Below, piece by piece: positions 1-8,377 of a DNA stretch of 64,000 nt (position 1 is its first letter; the number at the start of each line of letters is the position of its first letter). The stretch comes from HTCC2207 sp002685195 (GTDB lineage: Bacteria > Pseudomonadota > Gammaproteobacteria > Pseudomonadales > Porticoccaceae). Position numbers and translations under genes: made by a program. Below the pieces are notes generated by a model. That model was not told the DNA's origin. It saw nothing but the letters and a program-made list of their open reading frames with translations, and did no database searches. Where the stretch lies: the NCBI GenBank assembly GCA_051201675.1, contig CP179212.1, forward strand, positions 1,984,001 to 2,048,000, written 5' to 3'.

Positions 1-103
1 TACACAAGATAAGTTCTATTCGATAATATATAAATTACTTTACCATAACTCTACATCGAACGTTAAATTTACATGTGCGCTCCTAGTAAGCTAGAATTAT
101 CGC
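1..103. other. Left-edge noncoding DNA
   Basis: AT-rich sequence ahead of the cupin gene. I see no clear promoter, RNA or repeat in it. Confidence 0.5.
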
Positions 104-556
104 ATGAATCTACTGAATAATGAGAACCTCAAGTGGAGGCGATACACCGAAGGGGACGCTTTTGACTACCCCATAGATTACTCTGACGCCGTCCTTGATG
201 TGCGAGAAGACGGACGCTTGGAAATTTTGGTTAAATGGGAACCAAATTGTTATTGTCATTTTCATAGGCATACCGCTGAGACCAGCTCTCTTGTTCTAGA
301 AGGTGAGCTTCTTGTTACAGATATCGATATTGAGACCGGCAAAGAGATTGGTCAGCGAGTAAGAGTTGCAGGAGATTTTGTACATAAACAGCCAGGCGAT
401 GTACATATGGAAAAAGGAGGTGCCAACGGAGCTCTTGTCCTCTTCAATATTTATTCACCTTCGGAAGACGGTAAACTAGCCGAATCATTGAAGAAAGATG
501 GAAGCGTGATAAGCACTTCAACCATAGAAAAGATTCTTAGAAAACGTACCCAATAA
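104..556 (+). CDS. Cupin-domain protein
   Basis: Small 150-residue single-domain cupin. Cupin motif 1 is visible as CHFHRHTAETSSLVLEGEL (H52, H54 and H56, E59) and motif 2 around PGDVHME (H101), so a His/Glu metal site is likely. Proteins of this size include regulators, isomerases and dioxygenases, so the reaction cannot be named. It has no signal peptide and should be cytoplasmic. It is the only plus-strand gene in the first 16 kb and is convergent with the DUF1295/BASS pair. The start has no strong ribosome binding site, so the N-terminus is uncertain. Confidence 0.75.
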   Translation: MNLLNNENLKWRRYTEGDAFDYPIDYSDAVLDVREDGRLEILVKWEPNCYCHFHRHTAETSSLVLEGELLVTDIDIETGKEIGQRVRVAGDFVHKQPGDVHMEKGGANGALVLFNIYSPSEDGKLAESLKKDGSVISTSTIEKILRKRTQ

Positions 557-627
557 TCTTTTTCACTATTATATTCATCTTACTGTCACTCATTTATCGT
601 GAACGCTTTGTTTGTATAAAAATTCTT

Positions 628-1554
628 TTATTTACGGGGTGGCCCAGGAAAAAAGCGGTTCGTGCGCTGCTGATAAGTAATATAATCTGGGCGCTTCTGC
701 GCTGAATAATACTCGGAAGGTACTGCGCCAGTGAGATAAACCAAGGTGCTGTACATCATTCTTGAAGTAAATAGTAAACCTGCCCCAATTAGACCCCAAA
801 CCAGAGTGCTTTCTGCACTCTGAAGCGCCCACCAGGAAGGTATTGCCGCGATTATTAAGCCATTCCAAACCATCCACTCAGCAAAATAGTTAGGGTGTCG
901 ACAGAAACGCCATAGGCCCACATTACAGACTTGACGTTGTTTACCCTGCTTTTTCATTTCCTGCAAAAAGGCTAATTTTTGTATATCTGCCAAGGTTTCC
1001 ATGACAAATGCTAACGCCCAGATTATTAAGCCAGCCAGCTCAAATACGGAGAGTTTAGAACTAGTGTTAGATGCAATAATAAATACCGGCAATGCCAGAA
1101 AGGAGGCATTGGCCAAGCCCTGAGAAATGGCATCAACCTGCAGGGCCAACTGCACATTGGTCTTACCACTTTTCTCCCAGCGCCTTCTCTGGTATTGATA
1201 ACGGGGAAATTCTTTTTTCAACAGCCCCATGTGCCACATTTTTAAGGCGCCCAAACCCATTCGAAGGCCAATCAAAATAACAATTGCACTCACCACTAAG
1301 GAGCGCAGCCAATAGCCATCACTGAGCCAGTAGCTGACCAAACCTAATAAAACTAGACCCCAGGGCCAACCAATATCAACATAGCTCATACGCTCAGTTC
1401 GCCAAATGGGTATACAGACCACCAGCGTAAACAGCAACAACTGCCCAAGGCCATTAACAAGGCCTAGGTTTGAAAATGAAGAACTATAGAGAATAAGAGC
1501 CCATCCAAATAGAAATGGGTACAGAGGACTTAAATATTTCTTTGAACTTTTCAT
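628..1554 (-). CDS. DUF1295 membrane protein (steroid 5-alpha-reductase-like)
   Basis: Integral membrane protein of 308 residues with about six or seven hydrophobic segments. The C-terminal CRHPNYFAEWMVWNG block is typical of DUF1295 and of the steroid 5-alpha-reductase / isoprenylcysteine methyltransferase fold, where it helps bind the cofactor. Family members reduce or methylate lipophilic substrates at the inner membrane; the exact reaction here is unknown. Its ATG lies one base behind the stop of the upstream BASS transporter gene (TAG-A-ATG), so the two are almost certainly translationally coupled. A link to a steroid- or terpenoid-like compound is inference from that pairing. Confidence 0.8.
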   Translation of the reverse strand: MKSSKKYLSPLYPFLFGWALILYSSSFSNLGLVNGLGQLLLFTLVVCIPIWRTERMSYVDIGWPWGLVLLGLVSYWLSDGYWLRSLVVSAIVILIGLRMGLGALKMWHMGLLKKEFPRYQYQRRRWEKSGKTNVQLALQVDAISQGLANASFLALPVFIIASNTSSKLSVFELAGLIIWALAFVMETLADIQKLAFLQEMKKQGKQRQVCNVGLWRFCRHPNYFAEWMVWNGLIIAAIPSWWALQSAESTLVWGLIGAGLLFTSRMMYSTLVYLTGAVPSEYYSAQKRPDYITYQQRTNRFFPGPPRK

Positions 1555-1555
1555 T

Positions 1556-2443
1556 CTACAAAGGCTCTCTGCGTCGCCAAAAAATTAAAAATATACCCAT
1601 AGCCAACTGCCATGCTCCATATAGAAGAATGGAAAATAACGCCATATCCGCAACAGGGTTGATCTCTCCAGCGACTGTTGGAAAGAGCGACACCTTAAGC
1701 AAGAAACCTAGGTTGATATTTCTGACCACAACTTCCATCTCTATGGCTCTATTATCCTCATTAGCTAGGCCAAAGCCCTTAGTCAACCATATACCCACTA
1801 GGCTGAGGCTAAGAATAAATGCACAAAGAACGGCAATATCATCGCCCGATGTATTGGCAAAATTGAGTCTACCCGCGCCTAGAGAGCCGATGACTATGAC
1901 CCCAATGCCAACCAAAGAACCCTTAACACAAAGGTTAGAAAAGCGTTTCGCGTAATTGGGTAAGCGTTTTAAAAAAACCATACCTAACCCAAGCGGTAAA
2001 AGCAGACAGAGGCCTATCTCAATAGCAACTTTTTTTGCAGGCATCACAAAGCTATCAGTCATATAGTCAGAGATTAAAAAGTCTAAAATCATGGGTGTGG
2101 TCACCAGACAGGCCACCGAGGTCAGAGCGGTGATACTGATAGAGAGAGGTACATTACCACGAGCCATAAAGGTAAATATATTGGACACTGTGCCGCCAGG
2201 AATAGAGGCCACAATAGCTATACCAATCACCATGCCTGGGGGTAGGTTAGTTAGCACGACAAACCCAAGAGCAATCATTGGTACCACAATGAGTTGCAAC
2301 AATAGACCAATAGTAGCTGCCTTGGGCTGCATTGCGACTTTCTTAAAATCAGCAATTTGGAGACCAGCACCCATACCAAGCATAGCTAGTACAAGCTGTA
2401 CAGCAGCAACCCAGTATTCGTACTCTATGTACCAAGCGATCAT
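1556..2443 (-). CDS. Bile acid:sodium symporter family (BASS) transporter
   Basis: Polytopic inner-membrane protein of about 295 residues with around nine or ten hydrophobic helices. The SIPGGTVSNIFTFMARGN segment is the discontinuous-helix Na+/substrate motif of the BASS/ASBT family. Such proteins import bile acids, pantoate, pyruvate or other organic anions with sodium. A TTG start at 2455 is possible, but the ATG at 2443 sits just behind AGGAAG and is preferred. It is the first gene of a two-gene unit with the DUF1295 protein. The 2.6-kb terminator lies between it and the upstream amidohydrolase. Confidence 0.85.
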   Translation of the reverse strand: MIAWYIEYEYWVAAVQLVLAMLGMGAGLQIADFKKVAMQPKAATIGLLLQLIVVPMIALGFVVLTNLPPGMVIGIAIVASIPGGTVSNIFTFMARGNVPLSISITALTSVACLVTTPMILDFLISDYMTDSFVMPAKKVAIEIGLCLLLPLGLGMVFLKRLPNYAKRFSNLCVKGSLVGIGVIVIGSLGAGRLNFANTSGDDIAVLCAFILSLSLVGIWLTKGFGLANEDNRAIEMEVVVRNINLGFLLKVSLFPTVAGEINPVADMALFSILLYGAWQLAMGIFLIFWRRREPL

Positions 2444-2595
2444 AAACTTCCTCAAAAGCCTGCAAACTTCGTGTAACTCTTCCCTTCTGTTTTTTTACTC
2501 CCGATAAAACCAATTTCTTTTTTATCAGTAACTTAATGCATTATAACTTACAAAACTTCACCCCTCTCTTTTCAATAGCCATGTCAACACATTAA

Positions 2596-2628
2596 AAAAA
2601 CCCCACAAATTGCTTTATGGGGGTTTTT
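2596..2628 (-). terminator. Rho-independent terminator after the amidohydrolase
   Basis: An A-run plus CCCC at 2596-2604 pairs with GGGGG plus a T-run at 2619-2628. On the minus strand this gives a G/C stem followed by a run of T, about 40 bases behind the amidohydrolase stop. It should insulate that gene from the BASS pair. Confidence 0.8.
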
Positions 2629-2668
2629 ATGGGCCTGGCACGGCCGTTTGTTGACTGCGAGGGCGCGA

Positions 2669-3856
2669 CTAGAGGCCTAAAAGAGCTTCAAAATTCTTTG
2701 AATAGAAACTGTCCAACTCCTCTGATGTCGCCTGCACGGCATCAAGACTGCGTTCGAAGGCGCCGAACGGATCTTTGCCGCCCTCTGGATGTGGGTAATC
2801 TGTATTAAACATCAACATGTCCTTGCCAACATTACGCATAACCCAGCCGGCATCCTCAAAATGCAGTGGCGTGGCTTTCACCTGGCGTTGCATATATTCA
2901 GAGGGCTTGAGTGATAGCTTTCTTAAGCCCAGATCAAATCTGCCTAATTCAGCTGCACCGATATCTAGATTTGACATACAAGCTGGCAACCAATTTGAGC
3001 CTAATTCAACTAAACCGATTTTAAGTTTAGGAAAGCGCTCAAGCACACCATCATAGATCATGCAGGCCAACCAACGCTCAATCGAATGGTGTAAAACCGG
3101 CAGATCTTTGGGCGAAGTGGTTTCAATATTCATTGACTCGGGAGCCAATTCTCGCTTTACACCAGTGTTGCGATAGTCATCGATCAATTTCGCGCCACTG
3201 CCAATATGCAATGTAATTGGCACACCTGCTTCTTGTAACACGGCCCAAATCGGGTCATATGCAATATGTGATGGTGCGCGACCATCCACTGCATCTGATG
3301 TCATCCAGAAGGCTTTAATACCTATCTTGATAGCTTTTTTAGCCTCCTGTAGAGCCTTGACTGGATCTCTTAACGACAGATATCCCACCGCTTGTAGTCG
3401 ATCGCTATCGCTGGAGCAAAAATCGACCATAGCTCTATTCATGGCATCACAACCACCCCATACGACCTTTTCGTCTTTAGATCGGGCAAAACGGGAAACA
3501 AACACCAAACCTGGGAATACCAGCTGCTTGTTAATTCCGGCGATATCCAATGCATCAGTGCGTTCGATATTATTAACCGCACCATAGGCGCCGATAATGT
3601 TGCGCTTGCCCTCACTACCAAAAATATCTGATTTCAGATGCTCTGTCATGGCAGGGTCATTACCGGCGAGGCGGTTATGGGCCTGATCCACCAGCGGCTT
3701 GAGCTGTGGAACCTTTTCAACTCTGAAAAACGGCTCGTCTAAATTAGCTCTGACATACTCGGAGGCATAGCCTTCGATCCAACCGTCGTACTCCGAAATA
3801 TGACTATCTGCGTCGTGAATTGTACGATTTACTTGATGTGCGCTTTGTTGATTCAT
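2669..3856 (-). CDS. Amidohydrolase_2 family metal-dependent hydrolase/decarboxylase
   Basis: A 395-residue TIM-barrel protein of the amidohydrolase-2 family (PF04909), which contains ACMSD, gamma-resorcylate decarboxylase and related C-C hydrolases. Visible family marks are the N-terminal IHDADSH metal motif, the central TLHIGSG segment and the C-terminal MFNTDYPHPEGG with the catalytic Asp. No signal peptide, so it is cytoplasmic. It is closely similar along its whole length to the protein at 38984-40162 and more distantly to the one at 13855-15015. Whether it decarboxylates or hydrolyses a ring-cleavage product is unknown. A 125-bp gap with an AT-rich promoter-like block separates it from the upstream serine hydrolase. 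Confidence 0.88.
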   Translation of the reverse strand: MNQQSAHQVNRTIHDADSHISEYDGWIEGYASEYVRANLDEPFFRVEKVPQLKPLVDQAHNRLAGNDPAMTEHLKSDIFGSEGKRNIIGAYGAVNNIERTDALDIAGINKQLVFPGLVFVSRFARSKDEKVVWGGCDAMNRAMVDFCSSDSDRLQAVGYLSLRDPVKALQEAKKAIKIGIKAFWMTSDAVDGRAPSHIAYDPIWAVLQEAGVPITLHIGSGAKLIDDYRNTGVKRELAPESMNIETTSPKDLPVLHHSIERWLACMIYDGVLERFPKLKIGLVELGSNWLPACMSNLDIGAAELGRFDLGLRKLSLKPSEYMQRQVKATPLHFEDAGWVMRNVGKDMLMFNTDYPHPEGGKDPFGAFERSLDAVQATSEELDSFYSKNFEALLGL

Positions 3857-3922
3857 TGGTGACTCCTCTTATATATATTTTTACAGGCTTTGGTGCACTG
3901 CTTACATCATAGTTACAGTAAC

Positions 3923-3933
3923 ACTATAATATA
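3923..3933 (-). promoter_or_regulatory. AT-rich promoter/operator-like block (ACTATAATATA)
   Basis: The 11-mer ACTATAATATA lies 67 bases ahead of the amidohydrolase ATG, beside a small palindrome GTTACAGTAAC. The same 11-mer occurs at 11390-11400 ahead of the MDR oxidoreductase. It may be part of a promoter or a shared TetR operator. Chance is possible in AT-rich DNA. Confidence 0.3.
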
Positions 3934-3981
3934 TTACACCTTTATTACATAGTTTATATAATAAAATTTTAAACCTAGAAA

Positions 3982-5328
3982 TTAGTCCGTCAATGCGTCA
4001 TAAACAAACTGTTGAGAAGTTTTTCTAAAGTCCGGATTTACCGCTGGTGGTGGCTTTGGAAACTGCTGCACCATGCCAATAAAAAACAGATCATTCTTTG
4101 GGTCAATCCAAAACCAGGTGGATGCTGCCCCACCCCAAAAATAAGAACCATCGCCATAACCTGATATCTCAGATGCCTCGCCCATGATGATGCCAAAGTT
4201 CAATCCAAAGCCAACTCTCTGACTGGTTGTGCCATTTAAATTTCCAGTGGAATCGATTGTTTGCGAATCTATCAGCACATTTTTAGCCATTAGATCTATA
4301 CTTTTTTTGCTTAGAATTCGCGCACCATCAAGTTGCCCGCCATTGAGCATCATTTGGCAAAAGCGAGCATAATCAGCCATGGTCGACACTAGGCCTCCGC
4401 CCCCTGACTCCATGCCGCGAGTCTCTTTGCGATAGGAGATATCCCCCAAAATATTAAACGCCGGCTCAGCAAATGGCAGTGCTTGAAAGTTTTTTGTAAC
4501 TGGATGGTAGCCAAACACATCCGCAAGTCGCTCGGCTTTCTCTGCTGGGACATAGAATGCCGTATCGACCATACCCAATGGCTTAAATATTTTTGACTGA
4601 AAAAAATCACCCAAGCTCATCCCGGAAATACGCTCAACGATTGCGCCCTGCAAGTCTACTGACACCGAGTAAGCCCAGGCCGCTCCTGGTTGATGCATGA
4701 GCGGAATCGTGGCCACTGTATCGACCAGCGATTGTAAATCTGGTGAGGCTAAGACCGCTTTTTTTCTGAACTGCACATTACTTGGATCAGCACCGCTAAT
4801 GCCATAGCCAAACCCAGCAGTATGACTCATAAGTTCGCGGATGGTTGGCTGACGTTGCAGGGGCTCTAACTCTACATTGCCTTCGAGGTCATAGCTCTTG
4901 ACCACCTTTAGGTTCTCAAACTCAGGAATAAATTTAGACACCGGATCATCCAAAGAAAATGCACCCTGCTCATGCAATATCATCATTGCGACACCGGTTA
5001 TCGGCTTGCTCATAGAGTAAATACGATACATGCTATCCTGAGTAATAGGCTCTCCATTAAGCAGGTCACGAACACCGGCCTGTGTATAACTGGCAACTTT
5101 GCCATCACGCACTAAAAGTGTGGCAATACCCATGCTGTCACCTTCGACCACAAATTGGCGCATGCGCGACTCAAGAGCGGCTATTTTTTCAACATCTACA
5201 CCTGTCACTGCGGGGTTAGAGGTTAAATCTGGGAAGGCGGAACCGGTAATTTTTGTGCAGGCATTAAGGTTTACCACCAGCAATCCAGTTAATGTGGCAG
5301 TCTTGACTAGGGTTAATATATCTCTCAT
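3982..5328 (-). CDS. Serine hydrolase, class C beta-lactamase-like lipoprotein
   Basis: A 448-residue penicillin-binding-protein-like hydrolase. The N-terminus has a hydrophobic segment ending in NLNAC (Cys24), a plausible lipobox. The active-site SxxK is SMSK (S105-K108). An HTAGFGYG block and an AYSVS motif in the second catalytic position match EstB/beta-lactamase class C esterases. Such proteins usually hydrolyse esters, amides or lactones in the periplasm rather than antibiotics. It lies 75 bp behind the DUF3604 gene on the same strand and is probably co-transcribed with it. Context suggests action on the cluster's substrate. Resistance function is not indicated. Confidence 0.85.
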   Translation of the reverse strand: MRDILTLVKTATLTGLLVVNLNACTKITGSAFPDLTSNPAVTGVDVEKIAALESRMRQFVVEGDSMGIATLLVRDGKVASYTQAGVRDLLNGEPITQDSMYRIYSMSKPITGVAMMILHEQGAFSLDDPVSKFIPEFENLKVVKSYDLEGNVELEPLQRQPTIRELMSHTAGFGYGISGADPSNVQFRKKAVLASPDLQSLVDTVATIPLMHQPGAAWAYSVSVDLQGAIVERISGMSLGDFFQSKIFKPLGMVDTAFYVPAEKAERLADVFGYHPVTKNFQALPFAEPAFNILGDISYRKETRGMESGGGGLVSTMADYARFCQMMLNGGQLDGARILSKKSIDLMAKNVLIDSQTIDSTGNLNGTTSQRVGFGLNFGIIMGEASEISGYGDGSYFWGGAASTWFWIDPKNDLFFIGMVQQFPKPPPAVNPDFRKTSQQFVYDALTD

Positions 5329-5403
5329 TGTTGTTCTCTCTATCGTTATCGTTATCGTTAATTTCTAGCTTGTACTCTAGTGGCGTTGGACTACACAGTC
5401 ATC

Positions 5404-7257
5404 TTATGGCGCGTACCAGATCGGTGAGGAATATGCGCGCTCTTGGATTACCGCAGGGCCTCGATCAGGCGCATCCATGCCCAGTGCCAGCGCGTCGGCC
5501 AATGCGTGCCTTGGGGTTGGGATTTCAATAACTCGAACATAATAAAAAGCTGATAGTTCAGCATTAAAATCAGGGTCTCGCCAAACTGTCGAAATAAGTG
5601 GAGCACCAATAGAATTTGTATAGGTAGCCGTTTCCAAATTAACCGTACTGCCTATGGCCGCTAGTTTTTTACCTGCACCCAAACGATCTTCGCCGGCCCA
5701 GGCTACGTCATACACCCTCTCAAATGACTGGCCTTGTGAATCAACCCAGCCTTTGATCACCTGTACCCGATCAAGGTTAGCGCCTTTCGAATCACTGCCT
5801 GCGTGAATCAAAAAGCTAGGCGATTTGGTACCTTCACGTTCAGGAAGATCGCCACCCATTGGCACTCCCTTGCCATAGCCATTTTCAGGATAGCGTTTAT
5901 GATTGAGGTCTCGCTTGTTGAAATCCCAGCCGCCAAACACCCGCAAAAAGATACGCGGTCCACTGGTGGCATAAACCTCACGGCGCTTAAATGCCTGCAT
6001 GATTGAGGTGCGATCATTGTAATCTGCCCAGACTGCCGCCAACCCCTGAGCTGCCATCGCCCAGCCGCTTGTCGCGTCAGGGCGATCAGGATTTATTAAC
6101 TTCCTCTCTGGCGTACCATCCCTTGCCATCTTACCGTGAAAATTTTGCTCCTCTGCTGAAGCCATGCCTGTGTGTGCGTCTGTAGAACCAATCATGCCAA
6201 GCTTGTAGGGGTTGGTACCTAGCGCTTGCTCCAACTTGAGACCGCGTCGCAACCCACTGCGCAAGTAATCCCCTTGAAGCGCGTTATAGCCCTCGTTTTT
6301 AGCCTGAATGTGATAGGCGTAGGTTTCAAAATCGGCAAACTCATCATTCGGTGACAAGCTAGAAATAGTCTCGCTATCGCCTTTGATTTGGGTGACTTCA
6401 GCTACTGGCTCCCATTTGGCTCGAAGCCTGGCATATTCCGCATCAACCGGTACGTCCTTGATAGTGGTCGCCGGAAACATATAGCCTTTTGAAATATTGG
6501 AATTGTGTGGAATGGCAATGAACTCAGCATTGGTGCTTTCACTTACATCTTCTAACCAATTCCACAGATCCTCTGGATAAGCGCTGTCGCCTGTATCGAA
6601 GGGACGAAAGGTTTTAGCAGTCTGAGCATCAGTATCGGTAAATACCACGCGATGCAAATTGGCACCACCGGGGATCGGGCTCCATTCCCAGCCGATCATG
6701 GCGGTAAACTTTCCGGGTACGTTGTGCTTGTCGGCAAGATCTGCTGCCTCTTCCCATGCGGTGCGCGCCATAAGTCGCGAATTGGGGATCACCTCCTGAT
6801 ACAGTTCTGTGGTTTTAGCTGAATTCACTGGGTCGCCATCGTACAATTTGGCGATTCTCATCATCACCCTGTAAAAGGTATTACTGTCGATAGATTCACG
6901 AATCAGCTTTTCCATGCTGTCTTTCTGCTTCAATTCATCGCTATTAAGACCGTCTTCAGGAATACCCGAGTTATAAACAGTACGCATTACCCCTAAAAAT
7001 TCTGCATGATCAGCAATGACTAAAAAGTCCAGCTTCTCTTGAATGCGGATTCTTGCTCTATGATAAGGATGCACCACTGGCAGGCCCTTTGCGTAGCGAT
7101 AAGCCGTGTCAACATCAGCCGATTGGTTGCCGCGAGGAAAGGCATCAAACGAATTTGATGTATGCACATGAGTATCACCCCATAAAAGCTCTCTAGCATG
7201 ACTCATGACTGGGGCGCAAAACAATCCGATCATTACCATTTGTAAGAGCATTTTCAT
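5404..7257 (-). CDS. DUF3604 domain exported protein (PHP-like metal motif)
   Basis: A 617-residue secreted protein with a clear Sec signal peptide ending near VMSHA. The mature N-terminus starts with WGDTHVHTSNSFD, followed by VIADHAEF and later GSTDAHTG. This is the PHP-like histidine/aspartate pattern of DUF3604 proteins, which suggests a metal-dependent hydrolase. The biochemical function of DUF3604 is not established. The family often accompanies TonB receptors and catabolic genes in marine gammaproteobacteria. The ATG directly follows the TAA of the VOC gene, indicating tight coupling although the products should end up in different compartments. Confidence 0.85.
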   Translation of the reverse strand: MKMLLQMVMIGLFCAPVMSHARELLWGDTHVHTSNSFDAFPRGNQSADVDTAYRYAKGLPVVHPYHRARIRIQEKLDFLVIADHAEFLGVMRTVYNSGIPEDGLNSDELKQKDSMEKLIRESIDSNTFYRVMMRIAKLYDGDPVNSAKTTELYQEVIPNSRLMARTAWEEAADLADKHNVPGKFTAMIGWEWSPIPGGANLHRVVFTDTDAQTAKTFRPFDTGDSAYPEDLWNWLEDVSESTNAEFIAIPHNSNISKGYMFPATTIKDVPVDAEYARLRAKWEPVAEVTQIKGDSETISSLSPNDEFADFETYAYHIQAKNEGYNALQGDYLRSGLRRGLKLEQALGTNPYKLGMIGSTDAHTGMASAEEQNFHGKMARDGTPERKLINPDRPDATSGWAMAAQGLAAVWADYNDRTSIMQAFKRREVYATSGPRIFLRVFGGWDFNKRDLNHKRYPENGYGKGVPMGGDLPEREGTKSPSFLIHAGSDSKGANLDRVQVIKGWVDSQGQSFERVYDVAWAGEDRLGAGKKLAAIGSTVNLETATYTNSIGAPLISTVWRDPDFNAELSAFYYVRVIEIPTPRHALADALALGMDAPDRGPAVIQERAYSSPIWYAP

Positions 7258-8286
7258 TTATAGGCCGCCTCTTTTATCATAGGCTTTGACTGAAAACGGG
7301 CCATCTAAATCGATAGGCTGACGCAAGGAAAAAATATTGCCGTCAATATCTCGAGCATAGGCCTGAATAAAGCGGCCTAACTTGACCGGCGGACTAAAAA
7401 ACTCAACTCCGAGCGCTTGGAGTCGTTGATATTCCGCTTCGATATCACTTACCTCCAGAGAAAATGAATAGCCTAGAGATGTTGGTTCTCGCTCTATCGT
7501 GCTCTGTGGCGTGGGCGGATTTATAAACTGTAAAATTTCCATGACTTTGGACTGACGATTAAGTCTGAACCAGCCAATTTGTACCTTGGCATTATCAATA
7601 TCAAACAGGTTGTCACCAAACTCACCTACCGGCACCTCGACTATTCTGTGGGGGTTGGTCTGAAAAACCTTATGATAAAACTGCATCAGTCGATCCCTGT
7701 CAGGGGTGAACAGCGATACCTGAGACATCCAAATTGGCTTGTTATCCTTATCCCAATTGTCCAGATACCCCGCATGTTTCAACAATTGTTCGCCGTCTAG
7801 CTCCTCCATTTCTAGAAGATTGCCCTCTGGATCATGGGCATAGACATAGCTCACGCCATAGGTAGGGGAATACACAGGTTTGTCATGCCGATTCAAGAAT
7901 CTGGCACCTTGGGCAGCAAACTTATCAAATAATGGCTGATCTTTAGGCGATTGATAACAGGTATGTGACATGCCTGGCCCAATAACGGGCATATCAGTCA
8001 GAGTGACAGAGTCATTATGGGCAAATTCACTGAGCTCCAGAACCCAATTCGGTGCTCGCAAAATCGCTGTCCGTACCTTTACATTGTCGCGAGCAAAGAG
8101 AATGTCGGCCGATGCATCATTTTCAAAGGATTCCTTATGGATCACCTCAAAACCAGTCGCTGCCCTATAAAACTCCAATACCCTGTCAAGGTTTTGTACA
8201 GACAGACCAATGTGGTTCACTCCCTCAATATCTGTGGTGGAATCAACCAGTACAGCATTGGGATCAAAGTCAAAATCTATAGTCAT
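7258..8286 (-). CDS. Two-domain VOC (glyoxalase/extradiol dioxygenase) family protein
   Basis: 342 residues with two vicinal-oxygen-chelate repeats. The first half keeps candidate metal ligands: H25 in NHIGLS, H108 in MSHTC and E159 in NLLEMEE. The second half has lost them (WMSQVSLF at the start, GNIFSLRQ at the end). That pattern resembles extradiol ring-cleavage dioxygenases with one catalytic and one structural domain, in mirrored order. No signal peptide, so cytosolic. Ring cleavage after the Rieske step is a reasonable inference, but lyase or isomerase chemistry is not excluded. It shares clear similarity with the tethered VOC protein at 24858-25952. Confidence 0.82.
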   Translation of the reverse strand: MTIDFDFDPNAVLVDSTTDIEGVNHIGLSVQNLDRVLEFYRAATGFEVIHKESFENDASADILFARDNVKVRTAILRAPNWVLELSEFAHNDSVTLTDMPVIGPGMSHTCYQSPKDQPLFDKFAAQGARFLNRHDKPVYSPTYGVSYVYAHDPEGNLLEMEELDGEQLLKHAGYLDNWDKDNKPIWMSQVSLFTPDRDRLMQFYHKVFQTNPHRIVEVPVGEFGDNLFDIDNAKVQIGWFRLNRQSKVMEILQFINPPTPQSTIEREPTSLGYSFSLEVSDIEAEYQRLQALGVEFFSPPVKLGRFIQAYARDIDGNIFSLRQPIDLDGPFSVKAYDKRGGL

Positions 8287-8377
8287 TTTATAAGCCTCTT
8301 CTTTTTTGTAATTGTTAAAACGTCAATGACTGGATTTTTGCTGATTGCCGCCTGCGTCTGCTCATGGCAGTAGTCAA

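Noticed and set aside
3982..5328. Antibiotic-resistance beta-lactamase
   Set aside because: The motifs fit the EstB/PBP-like esterase branch, and the context is catabolic.
5341..5358. Triple TATCGT repeat ahead of the serine hydrolase
   Set aside because: Only 18 bp, low complexity, no second copy; not enough to call a regulatory repeat.
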